NCBI GenBank assembly: GCA_030038955.1
Contig: JASHQV010000261.1
Location: 1-15,021, forward strand
Length of the DNA stretch: 15,021 nt
Direction: 5' to 3'
Source: Solirubrobacteraceae bacterium
GTDB taxonomy: Bacteria; Actinomycetota; Thermoleophilia; Solirubrobacterales; Solirubrobacteraceae
In this document: positions 6,656 to 12,667 of the stretch, in pieces
Layout of the letters: each line of letters opens with the position of its first letter
Position numbering within the stretch: position 1 is the first letter of the stretch
Translations under genes and position numbers: made by a program
The notes under the pieces: generated by a model
What the model saw: the letters and a program-made list of their open reading frames with translations, nothing else
What the model was told of the DNA's origin: nothing
The model's database searches: none

Positions 6656-6688
6656 TGTCACGCGAGGTCACTTGTCACGCGAGGTCAC
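6656..6688. repeat. 16-bp direct repeat, period 17
   Basis: TGTCACGCGAGGTCAC occurs at 6656-6671 and 6673-6688, separated by one T. It is just beyond the hairpin, downstream of the DoxD-like stop. It could be a tandem binding site or slippage product; function unknown. Confidence 0.85.
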
Positions 6689-6706
6689 GCAGGCGCGCCG
6701 CTGCCT

Positions 6707-7330
6707 TCAGCTGGAGGCGTGCGCGTGGGTGAACGGCAGATGCCGACGTTGAGACGATGCTGCCTGCGTGTGCCGACGGCCTTCGACCTCGGCGACGCGG
6801 TGCCACCAGCCAATCCGCCGCTCGAGCAGGTAGTCGACACTGAAGTGGCTCGGGCCTGCCTCGCGGTTGAGGGCCAGCAAGCCAAGCGCGACCAGTGCGT
6901 AGATGCACGCCGTGCCGATATCGGTCGAGCCCGAGTTATACGGTCCGCCGAACCCTTCGGCGACCCCCCAGATCACGAGCCCGGTGATCACGGTGACGAT
7001 GTAGGTCGCCTTGCGCGCGAACCCGAGCACCAGCGCCAAACCGATGAGCGTCTCGATGACGGCGACCGCGTATGCCCAAGCGTAGGGGTGTGGAGTGAAG
7101 GCATCGTGAGAAAGGGTGAAGAACCAGTGCAGCCAGCTGGGCTGTCCCTGGGCGGCGGCGTTGATCATCCCTTTGAACCCGTGTGCGAACCCGGATTGCC
7201 ACTTGAAACCGGCGTCGATCAGCCAGATCACGCCGAACCCGATCCGGAACGCGTCCTTGGCCTTGCAACGCGCCATGCCCTCTCCGTCCGTTTGTGGGCT
7301 CCCCCGCTGGGTGAGTTTCTGAGATGCCAT
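6707..7330 (-). CDS. DoxX/DoxD-family integral membrane protein
   Basis: A 207-aa protein of the DoxX superfamily, closest in pattern to DoxD, the small subunit of archaeal thiosulfate:quinone oxidoreductase; bacterial relatives are mostly uncharacterised membrane proteins linked to redox or sulfur metabolism. Four hydrophobic segments are seen (about 29-46, 82-104, 109-124, 138-154). The conserved tract AEGFGGPYNSGSTDIGTACI precedes the last helix. The N-terminal 25 residues are polar, and the C-terminal 50 residues are unusually long, basic and His-rich (EGRRHTQAASSQRRHLPF, then THAHASS), perhaps a soluble tail. AGGAGG (7337-7342) stands 6 nt before the ATG, a clear ribosome site. A 12-bp palindrome lies 27 bp upstream of the start. 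Enzymatic role unproven. Confidence 0.87.
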   Translation of the reverse strand: MASQKLTQRGSPQTDGEGMARCKAKDAFRIGFGVIWLIDAGFKWQSGFAHGFKGMINAAAQGQPSWLHWFFTLSHDAFTPHPYAWAYAVAVIETLIGLALVLGFARKATYIVTVITGLVIWGVAEGFGGPYNSGSTDIGTACIYALVALGLLALNREAGPSHFSVDYLLERRIGWWHRVAEVEGRRHTQAASSQRRHLPFTHAHASS

Positions 7331-7356
7331 GAGAATCCTCCTCGATAAGAGACCTT

Positions 7357-7368
7357 TGTGCTAGCACA
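7357..7368. promoter_or_regulatory. 12-bp perfect palindrome upstream of the DoxD-like gene
   Basis: TGTGCTAGCACA is perfectly self-complementary. It sits 27 bp upstream of ATG 7330, within the likely promoter region, flanked by AGAGA and TCTCT that add near-symmetry. A repressor site is plausible; the regulator is unknown. Confidence 0.45.
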
Positions 7369-7454
7369 GACGATCTCTCAGGGCCGTTGGCGGAGAATCA
7401 GCGGGAATGCGCTCACTTGACCAGCGGTGCGAGGCAGGCACGTTGCGGGTTTTT

Positions 7455-7470
7455 ACCGACCGTGGTCGGT
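7455..7470. promoter_or_regulatory. Inverted repeat, candidate operator in the divergent intergenic region
   Basis: ACCGACC-GT-GGTCGGT has two perfect 7-bp arms and a two-base centre. It lies in the 244-bp gap between the DoxD-like gene (start 7330, minus) and the Met-rich gene (start 7575, plus). The geometry suits a TetR-type dimer. No regulator gene is adjacent, so the factor is unknown. Confidence 0.45.
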
Positions 7471-7574
7471 GGCGAACGCACGCTCAAGCGGCGGATTTGT
7501 GACGTTGGCCCGGATACGAGCGAGCGCGCACGATGAGGCTCGATGCAAATCAGCCACAGCGAGGGGCACGATCA

Positions 7575-8204
7575 ATGATTCAACGACGACAGCTCTCATG
7601 GTTGGCGGCGTCGCTCACACTGATTCCCCTGATCGTGTTCGCCACGCCCGCGGTTGCAAGCTCAGTCGTCGCCAAGCAACAGCGAGGCGCTCAGATCCTC
7701 TCACAGGTCCGACGCGGCGCGCTTGCGCCCAAGCAGCTGACCAACAGCCAATACGAAGAGCTCGGCGAGTACTTGATGGGTCGAGCGCTCGGGTCCACCC
7801 AGCTCCATCAGCGGCTGAACACGCTGATGAACGAAATGATGGGACCGACGGCCGCAGACCAGATGCACGTCTACCTCGCCGAGCGGTATCTCGGCATCCG
7901 TGCAGCCCCGACACGCGCAGACGCAGCGCTGTACGGCCTCGTCGGCACGATGATGAGCAGCGACCGAGGCTCGTCACTCGCCGGGATGATGAGCGCGTAC
8001 CTCGACGGACGCGGAACGGCCGGGTACCAGATGATGGGCTACCACGGCAGCGACACTGCGGCCTCCAGCGGCAGTACCGGCTGGCCGACAGCCGCGATCG
8101 TCGCAACCACAGCTCTTGCCGTTCTACTGATCGGAACCGTGGTTGCGCTCGCGATCCCGCGCCTCCATCGCCGACCACAGGGTACGTCTCCCACTACACC
8201 CTGA
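7575..8204 (+). CDS. Secreted, membrane-anchored Met-rich protein, function unknown
   Basis: A 209-aa protein from ATG 7575, chosen because GAGGGG lies 8 nt upstream and the frame then starts with a classical signal peptide (MIQRRQLSWLAASLTLIPLI, cleavage likely after ATPAVAS at about residue 29). The exported part (30-168) has no Cys but 11 Met, mostly clustered: LMNEMMG, DQMH, GTMM, AGMM and YQMMG. A C-terminal membrane helix (about 171-194) and a basic tail (PRLHRRPQG) anchor it with the bulk outside. Met clusters can bind Cu(I) or other soft metals, but no canonical metal motif is present, so this is only a suggestion. It is divergent from the DoxD-like gene and followed by a hairpin. I do not recognise the family with certainty. 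Confidence 0.72.
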   Translation: MIQRRQLSWLAASLTLIPLIVFATPAVASSVVAKQQRGAQILSQVRRGALAPKQLTNSQYEELGEYLMGRALGSTQLHQRLNTLMNEMMGPTAADQMHVYLAERYLGIRAAPTRADAALYGLVGTMMSSDRGSSLAGMMSAYLDGRGTAGYQMMGYHGSDTAASSGSTGWPTAAIVATTALAVLLIGTVVALAIPRLHRRPQGTSPTTP

Positions 8205-8232
8205 GCTTCGAAACGGAGTCCTCCTCCGAACA

Positions 8233-8268
8233 GGGTCGCTGTACTCCCACCCGAGAGCACAGCGACCC
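8233..8268 (+). terminator. Hairpin terminator after the Met-rich gene
   Basis: GGGTCGCTGT (8233-8242) pairs perfectly with ACAGCGACCC (8259-8268) around a 16-base loop that can itself form a short CTC/GAG pairing. TTCGTGCTTGT follows. It begins 28 nt after the stop at 8204. Nothing else is recognised up to 8398. Confidence 0.6.
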
Positions 8269-8398
8269 TTCGTGCTTGTAGATGCTCGCCGACCTCTCCG
8301 TGGTCATCGACGGCACAATCGACGATCCCGGCGCAGCCCACGAAGGTCTCGGGACGCGAGCGCCGCCGCGAGACGCCAGGCAGCGGCAAGGCGACCCG

Positions 8399-9373
8399 CT
8401 AGTCGCTAGTCGGTCTCTGTAGACGGACGTGCAGCAAGCGGTTAAGCGGGCTGATCACGTTCCCAACGAGCGAGTCGTAGCGGTGACCTTCGACGACGAA
8501 GCCGACGGAGAAGCAGGCCCACCCTGGCACGCTGTCCGGCCATGAGAAGTCTGCCTTTGAGTCGACTGTCGCGGACGCGAGTGCTCGGCCGGCAGCAGCC
8601 GTGCGAAAGGTCACCTTGACGATCGGCTCGACAGTCTCCGCCGGACAGTTGATCGCACCGGGTTGCACGACCCCGAGCGAGTTGAACAGCGCTACCAGCC
8701 GCTTCACCGTCCTCGGCGTGGTGACGCTGCGAGAGAGGCGCGGAGGATGCCCGGGGAGCCCGTCGGTGATCTCGACTGCAGCGACGGCTGCGGGGACTCG
8801 CTCTCGCGCGGGGCGAGCGATGACCCACTGCGACTGCGACTCGGCGGACAGCAGCGTCTCGCCAGAGGAGCTGGCTGTCACCTCGATGCTCAACAAGCGG
8901 GCGTCGAGGACGCCGCTTACCGGCGCCCAGGAGCGGATCACCGATTGAGTCTCTGAGCCCGGTCCACCCAAGCCGGTGCCGGACAGCTTTGAGCCGGAGG
9001 GTAGGTGTGACTGCACGTAGGAGAGCACCGCACCGGGCTCTCCCGGCACGCTCCAGCGCTCGGAGTCCAGCGCGCTTGCGAACGCGCTGGTGATCGGGGG
9101 AACGCGGAGCTGCGCCCCGGTCGCGCTCCGCCGCTCCAGTACCCGCGAACCAGACGGAGGCATCACCCCAGCCAACATGCGCCTCGCATCGCGAATCGCC
9201 GCTCGGCGATTCCTCGCGGTCGTCCGCAGCCGCGCCCGAGCTGCGCCCGCCCGTGCCGTCGAGGGGGTTCGCTGGTCACCGCCGGCCGGTCGAGCGACGA
9301 CCGCGGTCACGGCCAGCAGACCAATCGCCGCAATCGCGGCGATCACGTATGAAGCACGTACGCGCACGGTCAT
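8399..9373 (-). CDS. Exported or membrane-anchored protein of unknown function
   Basis: About 324 aa from ATG 9373 (a TTG at 9376 is in frame). The N-terminus MTVRVRASYVIAAIAAIGLL continues as AVTAVVARPAGG and forms a signal peptide or single membrane anchor (about 8-28); there is no lipobox Cys. A basic helical stretch rich in Arg and Ala (about 40-70, RARLRTTARNRRAAIRDARR) follows, then a mixed alpha/beta exported domain. Two Cys (in GAINCPAETV and GWACFSV) are the only ones and could form a disulfide. The segment TPRTVKRLVALFNSLGVVQP resembles domains of actinobacterial secreted proteins of unknown function, but I cannot name a family. Codon use and length support a real gene. It diverges from the BKACE gene over about 90 bp. 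Confidence 0.7.
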   Translation of the reverse strand: MTVRVRASYVIAAIAAIGLLAVTAVVARPAGGDQRTPSTARAGAARARLRTTARNRRAAIRDARRMLAGVMPPSGSRVLERRSATGAQLRVPPITSAFASALDSERWSVPGEPGAVLSYVQSHLPSGSKLSGTGLGGPGSETQSVIRSWAPVSGVLDARLLSIEVTASSSGETLLSAESQSQWVIARPARERVPAAVAAVEITDGLPGHPPRLSRSVTTPRTVKRLVALFNSLGVVQPGAINCPAETVEPIVKVTFRTAAAGRALASATVDSKADFSWPDSVPGWACFSVGFVVEGHRYDSLVGNVISPLNRLLHVRLQRPTSD

Positions 9374-9464
9374 CAACTCTACGCGTGCCCACGTGATCGA
9401 TCACAAATGTGAGCATGCGCCTGACTCGACTGGGTCGGCCTCGTTGTGTTTATCGTCGGGCGTG

Positions 9465-10187
9465 ATGCTGTTGCAGGCGGCGCTGAACGGGAACCGTGGT
9501 CGGTCGGCGCATCCGGCGCTGCCTGTCACGGTGGAGGCGCTGATTGCTGACGCTCGGGAGGTCGTCGCGCTCGGCGCCGGAGCGATCCACCTGCATCCTC
9601 GCGATTGTCGCGGGCGCGAGACGCTCGATCCGGGGATCGTCGATCAGGTGGTCTGGCGGGTGAGGAGCGCGTGCGGCGTGCCCGTTGGCGTCTCGACCGG
9701 CGCTTGGATCGAGCCTGATCCACGGCGGCGCGCAGCGTTGATTGCCCAGTGGCGGGCTCCTGACTTCGCGTCTGTCAACCTCTCCGAAGACGGCGCGCCG
9801 GCTGTGATCGACGCTTGCGAGCGGGCAGGGATTGGGATCGAGGCCGGGCTCTGGACCGTGCAGGATGCCGAGCTCCTGGGGGGCTCTGGGTTCGCCGGCA
9901 AGCTCGTGCGCGTGCTAGTCGAGCTGATCGATCTCTCGCCAGCGCAAGCCAGCACCGAAGCTCAGCGGATGCACCTCGTGCTTGACCGCGGCAGCGTACC
10001 GGCGCCACGCCTGCAACACGGCGAAGGAGCCGCGACCTGGCCGATGCTCGGCGCCGCACTCGATCGTGGTCTGGACGTCCGGATCGGACTCGAGGACACG
10101 CTGCAGCTACCAGACGGTCAGGCAGCCAGGAGCAACGCCGACCTCGTCCGCGTTGCGGTCGAGATGATCGACGCTGGCGGCGCCTGA
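9465..10187 (+). CDS. BKACE-family (DUF849) protein, 3-keto-acid cleavage enzyme-like, short
   Basis: Related to beta-keto acid cleavage enzymes, Zn-dependent TIM-barrel proteins that condense a beta-keto acid with acetyl-CoA and split it into acetoacetate and a new CoA ester. From ATG 9465 it is 240 aa. AIHLHPRD (40-47) carries the two metal-binding His (42, 44), and RIGLED (206-211) carries the Glu (210) expected as third ligand. GVPVGVSTGAWIEP (71-84), FASVNLSEDG (101-110) and GIEAGLWTV (124-132) fit other barrel strands. Typical members are about 270-310 aa, so this one is compact, but the core residues look intact; substrate unknown. The frame is open upstream to 9090, but that overlaps the divergent gene antisense, and the family start MLLQAALNGNR fits 9465 (GTG 9462 possible). 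No Shine-Dalgarno is visible. Confidence 0.87.
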   Translation: MLLQAALNGNRGRSAHPALPVTVEALIADAREVVALGAGAIHLHPRDCRGRETLDPGIVDQVVWRVRSACGVPVGVSTGAWIEPDPRRRAALIAQWRAPDFASVNLSEDGAPAVIDACERAGIGIEAGLWTVQDAELLGGSGFAGKLVRVLVELIDLSPAQASTEAQRMHLVLDRGSVPAPRLQHGEGAATWPMLGAALDRGLDVRIGLEDTLQLPDGQAARSNADLVRVAVEMIDAGGA

Positions 10188-10233
10188 GTGAGCCCGTCGT
10201 CGCCCACAAGACCTCCTCATCACTGGTCCTTTC

Positions 10234-10260
10234 GTCTCGTCCACCGCCGTAAGACGAGAC
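10234..10260. terminator. Weak hairpin between convergent genes
   Basis: GTCTCGTC (10234-10241) and GACGAGAC (10253-10260) form an 8-bp stem with an 11-base loop, between the BKACE gene (stop 10187) and the minus-strand repeat gene (stop 10435). No T-run follows. It may stop transcription from either side. The rest of 10188-10389 shows no supported feature. Confidence 0.35.
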
Positions 10261-10389
10261 AGCGTGATCGCCCGCGACAGTGACGGGCGCCCCTGCCTGC
10301 GGGAAGCGCGCGCCAGCCCCCTGGGCGGAGTGCCTTCGGGACCACTTTCGTTGCCAGGAGGACGTGGGGCTGGGTTGCGACGAACCCTG

Positions 10390-10689
10390 CGACAGGAGCG
10401 ACCAGCGCTAGCCCACCGACAGGAGCGACCAGCGCTAGCCCGCCGACAGGATCGACGAGCGAGAGCGTGTCGACAGGATCGACCAGCGCGAGCGTGCCGA
10501 CAGGATCGCGCCCACCGAGCCGAAGCATCCGATCGAAACGAGCGACCCCGCCGAGCCGATCGAGCCGACCGACAGGGCAGAGCCGATCGAGCCGACCGAC
10601 AGGACCGAGCCGATCGAGCCGACGGAGAGGATCGAGCCCTTCGACGCGACCGAAAGCAGCGAGCCCTCCGACCACAGCGACCATCTCGA
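10390..10689. repeat. 27-bp minisatellite coding for nonapeptide repeats
   Basis: A 27-bp period is visible through the tract: GACAGG recurs at 10391, 10418, 10445, 10472 and 10499, and GAGCCGATCGAGCC at 10553, 10580 and 10607. About eleven units are present, diverging towards both ends. Because 27 is a multiple of three, several frames stay open across it; the minus-strand frame starting at 10734 gives the most regular protein. Confidence 0.88.
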
Positions 10690-10734
10690 AGACGCCGAGC
10701 GTTGGGATCGTCGTTCTGCCCTCTTGGTCCCCAT
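10435..10734 (-). CDS. Ser/Gly-rich nonapeptide-repeat protein, possibly 3'-truncated
   Basis: A 99-aa product built almost wholly of nine-residue units from residue 16: SRWSLWSEG, SLLSVASKG, SILSVGSIG, SVLSVGSIG, SALSVGSIG, SAGSLVSIG, CFGSVGAIL, SARSRWSIL, STRSRSSIL, then SAG and an amber stop. I recall similar Ser-hydrophobic-Ser-Gly repeat proteins as unnamed actinobacterial proteins that may form a beta-solenoid; function unknown. The frame continues past TAG 10437-10435 as RWSLLSVG, a second TAG (10410-10408), then RWSLLSQGSS, so two more repeat units lie beyond stop codons. ATG 10734 follows GATAAT by 7 bases, suggesting a leaderless transcript. The basic N-terminus (GTKRAERRSQR) has no signal peptide. 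An alternative plus-strand frame (EPIEPTDR repeats) lacks a start. Moderate confidence that the gene is expressed. Confidence 0.5.
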   Translation of the reverse strand: MGTKRAERRSQRSASSRWSLWSEGSLLSVASKGSILSVGSIGSVLSVGSIGSALSVGSIGSAGSLVSIGCFGSVGAILSARSRWSILSTRSRSSILSAG

Positions 10735-10741
10735 CCAGCCG

Positions 10742-10747
10742 ATTATC
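10742..10747 (-). promoter_or_regulatory. -10-like box before the repeat-protein gene
   Basis: GATAAT on the minus strand (10747-10742) matches five of six consensus bases and is 7 bases before ATG 10734, as in leaderless genes. No good -35 is seen. The surrounding 10735-10925 has no other supported feature. Confidence 0.35.
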
Positions 10748-10925
10748 CTGTACCTCGCGGGCGCCCAGGTGATCCGAGGCTTCCCGGCGCGGGCGACTCA
10801 AGCGACGTCGCCGCGCCCGATCCGGGCCCAGCCGACGACGATCGAATCCCGATCCAGACGACGACCAGGTGCCGTGCACGCTGCGCCGTGGCGCCGCCGA
10901 TCGGCAGCATGGATAGCTTCCAGTC

Positions 10926-11636
10926 GTGGCACGTTGCTCCCCCGAGCGTCTCCGCGACCTGCTGCTCGCCCTGCTTGGACTGACGACCGGGGCAGTCGAT
11001 GCGACCGCCTTCGATCGTCTCGGACACGTGTTCGCCAGCGTCGTCACCGGCAACCTGATCCTGCTCGGGATCAGCGCCGAGCGGGCGAACGGGAAGCTGG
11101 CGATGTTCGGCGGCTGCGCACTGGCGTGCTACTCGCTGGGCGTGGTCCTTGGCCGGAGCACGGTCGTGGTCCTGGGTCGAGGCGCTCGTGGTCGTCCGCG
11201 CTCGCCGGCTGGCAAGCGCGACGAGTCGTCGTGGTCGCCGGCTGCCACGACCGCGCTGCTATGCGACCTGCTCCTGCTCGTCGCCTTCTCGATCACGTGG
11301 GAGCTCGCGGGCAATCACCCGGACCGCACGCTCCAGCTCCTCCTGCTCGCGTTTGCGGCAGCGGCGATGGGGGCGCAGAGCTGCGCCGTGCGCCAGCTCG
11401 GCAGCTTCTCCACCACCTACCTGACGAGCACGCTGACCGGCATGCTCGAAGCGATCCTCGCGCGCTCGTGGTCGGCGTCGACGGCCCGTGGCCTCGCGAT
11501 CATCGTCGCCGCCGTGACCGGCGCGGCCGCCGCGATCGCGCTGATCACCGAGGTCCGCGCCACGCTTCCGATCCTGCCGCTGGCGCCGCTGGTGACGGTG
11601 ATCATCACAGCGCGACGGCGCCTCCACGGCAGCTGA
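10926..11636 (+). CDS. YoaK/DUF1275 family integral membrane protein
   Basis: A 236-aa membrane protein of the YoaK (DUF1275) family, whose biochemical role is not known. The family's two signature regions are present: TTGAVDATAFDRLGHVFASV followed by VTGNLILLG near residues 20-48, and FSTTYLTSTLTGML at 161-174. Six or so hydrophobic segments are visible (about 11-25, 35-50, 60-83, 107-125, 136-155, 188-208, 214-229). A charged loop (84-104) lies between the halves. The start is GTG 10926, with only a weak GGATAG about 9 nt upstream. A GC-rich hairpin follows 10 nt after the stop, so it is probably monocistronic. Confidence 0.88.
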   Translation: MARCSPERLRDLLLALLGLTTGAVDATAFDRLGHVFASVVTGNLILLGISAERANGKLAMFGGCALACYSLGVVLGRSTVVVLGRGARGRPRSPAGKRDESSWSPAATTALLCDLLLLVAFSITWELAGNHPDRTLQLLLLAFAAAAMGAQSCAVRQLGSFSTTYLTSTLTGMLEAILARSWSASTARGLAIIVAAVTGAAAAIALITEVRATLPILPLAPLVTVIITARRRLHGS

Positions 11637-11646
11637 GCGCGCTCGA

Positions 11647-11678
11647 CCGCCGTGGTGGCCAGCAAGCCGCCACGGCGG
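11647..11678 (+). terminator. GC-rich hairpin terminator after the YoaK gene
   Basis: CCGCCGTGGTGGC (11647-11659) pairs with GCCGCCACGGCGG (11666-11678), 13 bp with one G-U pair, loop CAGCAA. It starts 11 bases after the TGA. There is no T-tract, typical for high-GC genomes. Confidence 0.6.
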
Positions 11679-11764
11679 CCGCTCGACCGGTTTCATACCT
11701 GTGAGCTCGCGACGCTGGCCAAGGACCGCACACCGATCGTCTGGCCAGTCGTGGCCCCGTACCT

Positions 11765-11827
11765 TCCAGACCGGGGAGAGCTCTCGACACGACGGTCCAG
11801 ATCGGGGCGAGCTTCTCGACACGACGG
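11765..11827. repeat. Imperfect 31/32-bp tandem duplication
   Basis: TCCAGACCGGGGAGAGCT followed by CTCGACACGACGG (11765-11795) is repeated at 11796-11827 with two substitutions and one inserted T. The one-base length difference would break any frame running through it, arguing against coding. Confidence 0.8.
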
Positions 11828-12080
11828 CGATCGGCCTGCCGCAGAGGGCATTGAGCATTCGTCGCGACCGGCGTGCGTCGCTGCTGCTCTCAGACCCGAC
11901 CGACAGCGGCCTGGATCACCCACCGGCGATCGCCTGGGAGCTGCCAAGACGACGCATTCAGCCCTCTGAGGGCCTCGTCCGGCGGAGCCTCAAGCGTCGA
12001 GCGCTGACTCAGTAGTTTCCTGCACCCAGACGCGGCTTTGTGCCGCTGTCCGGGAAGCGCCCGGGTCGTACCGTGTCCGT

Positions 12081-12566
12081 ATGGCCGCGAGCGCCGACAA
12101 GCAAACGCCAGCGACGAATTCCGCCTCCGAGGGCGCGCTGCGCGAGCTGACGCGCGAGGAGTGCCTGCGCCTGCTGGCCTCACAGCATCTCGGCAGGCTG
12201 GTGGTGAGCACCACGGGCGGGCCTCCCGTGATTCGTCCCGTCAACTACGTGTTCGACACTCGCTCCCAGTCGATCGTGTTCCGGAGCGCACCGGGATTGA
12301 AGCTCCAGGCTCTGAGGCACGCGTTCGACGCGGCGTTCGAGGTGGACGGCATCGACGCGCGCACGCAGACCGGCTGGAGCGTGATCGTCAGGGGGGTCAC
12401 GGACGAGATCACCGACCAGGCCGAGGTTCGGCGACTGGGCAACCTCGGCTTCGAGCCGTGGGCGCCGGGCTCGAAGCCCCATTGGGTGCGCATCCGCGCG
12501 TGGACGGTGTCGGGCCGGCAGATCCTCGCTCGGCCGGCCACACCGCCGGGAAACTACCTCGGGTAG
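12081..12566 (+). CDS. Pyridoxamine 5'-phosphate oxidase-like FMN-binding protein
   Basis: A 161-aa protein of the PNPOx-like split-barrel flavoprotein fold, in the Pyridox_ox_2/Nim-like group rather than true PdxH. Expected to bind FMN or a deazaflavin and reduce small molecules; substrate unknown. A variable 20-residue lead is followed by LTREECLRLLASQHLGRLVV (22-41), the first helix and strand. Next come PPVIRPVNYVF (48-58), IVFRSAPGLKLQAL (65-78), VAFEVDG-like AAFEVDGID (84-92), TGWSVIVRGVTDEITD (97-112), and the C-terminal PWAPGSKPHWVRIRAWTVSG (126-145), all classic for this group. No Shine-Dalgarno is seen before the ATG. The phosphoketolase gene starts 101 bp downstream on the same strand; co-transcription is possible but not shown. 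Confidence 0.88.
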   Translation: MAASADKQTPATNSASEGALRELTREECLRLLASQHLGRLVVSTTGGPPVIRPVNYVFDTRSQSIVFRSAPGLKLQALRHAFDAAFEVDGIDARTQTGWSVIVRGVTDEITDQAEVRRLGNLGFEPWAPGSKPHWVRIRAWTVSGRQILARPATPPGNYLG

Positions 12567-12667
12567 CCGGATCGCGAGTCGCCAGCCGGCGCGTCGCCCC
12601 ACAGGCACTTGGGTAGCGCCTTCTGCGAGGATCAGACGCGATCGCCCTCAACACGTAACTCAACTGC

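Larger units (their letters stand above)
6278..6706. other. Gene-poor stretch between gntR and the DoxD-like gene
   Basis: About 430 bp with no supported gene. It holds a 26-bp tandem duplication, a (GCT)8 microsatellite, a 15-bp-stem hairpin and a 16-bp direct repeat. A minus-strand open frame (6441-6671) would encode a Gln run from the microsatellite, but its start lies just past the hairpin and it has no homology I recognise, so it is not called. Confidence 0.6.
11637..12080. other. Non-coding stretch between the YoaK and PNPOx-like genes
   Basis: About 440 bp. It contains a GC-rich hairpin at its left end and an imperfect 31/32-bp tandem duplication at 11765-11827. Open frames on both strands here lack recognisable domains, good starts or regular codon use, so no gene is called. 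A weak TACCGT lies 6 bases before the next ATG. Confidence 0.6.

Noticed and set aside
6441..6671. A minus-strand frame with a Gln run
   Set aside because: The Gln run comes only from the GCT microsatellite, the 5' part overlaps a terminator-like hairpin, and the rest has no family resemblance.
8281..8421. A 46-codon plus-strand frame after the Met-rich gene
   Set aside because: No ribosome site or recognisable sequence, and it overlaps the 3' end of the minus-strand exported-protein gene.
9090..9464. Upstream extension of the BKACE frame
   Set aside because: It is antisense to the exported-protein gene, and the recognisable family N-terminus begins at 9465.
10390..10689. A possible CRISPR array
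   Set aside because: The repeats are contiguous 27-bp units with no unique spacers, and there are no cas genes.
10220..11053. A 277-codon minus-strand frame across the minisatellite
   Set aside because: It overlaps the well-supported YoaK gene antisense and stays open only because the 27-bp period keeps several frames free of stops; the frame from 10734 gives more regular repeat units.
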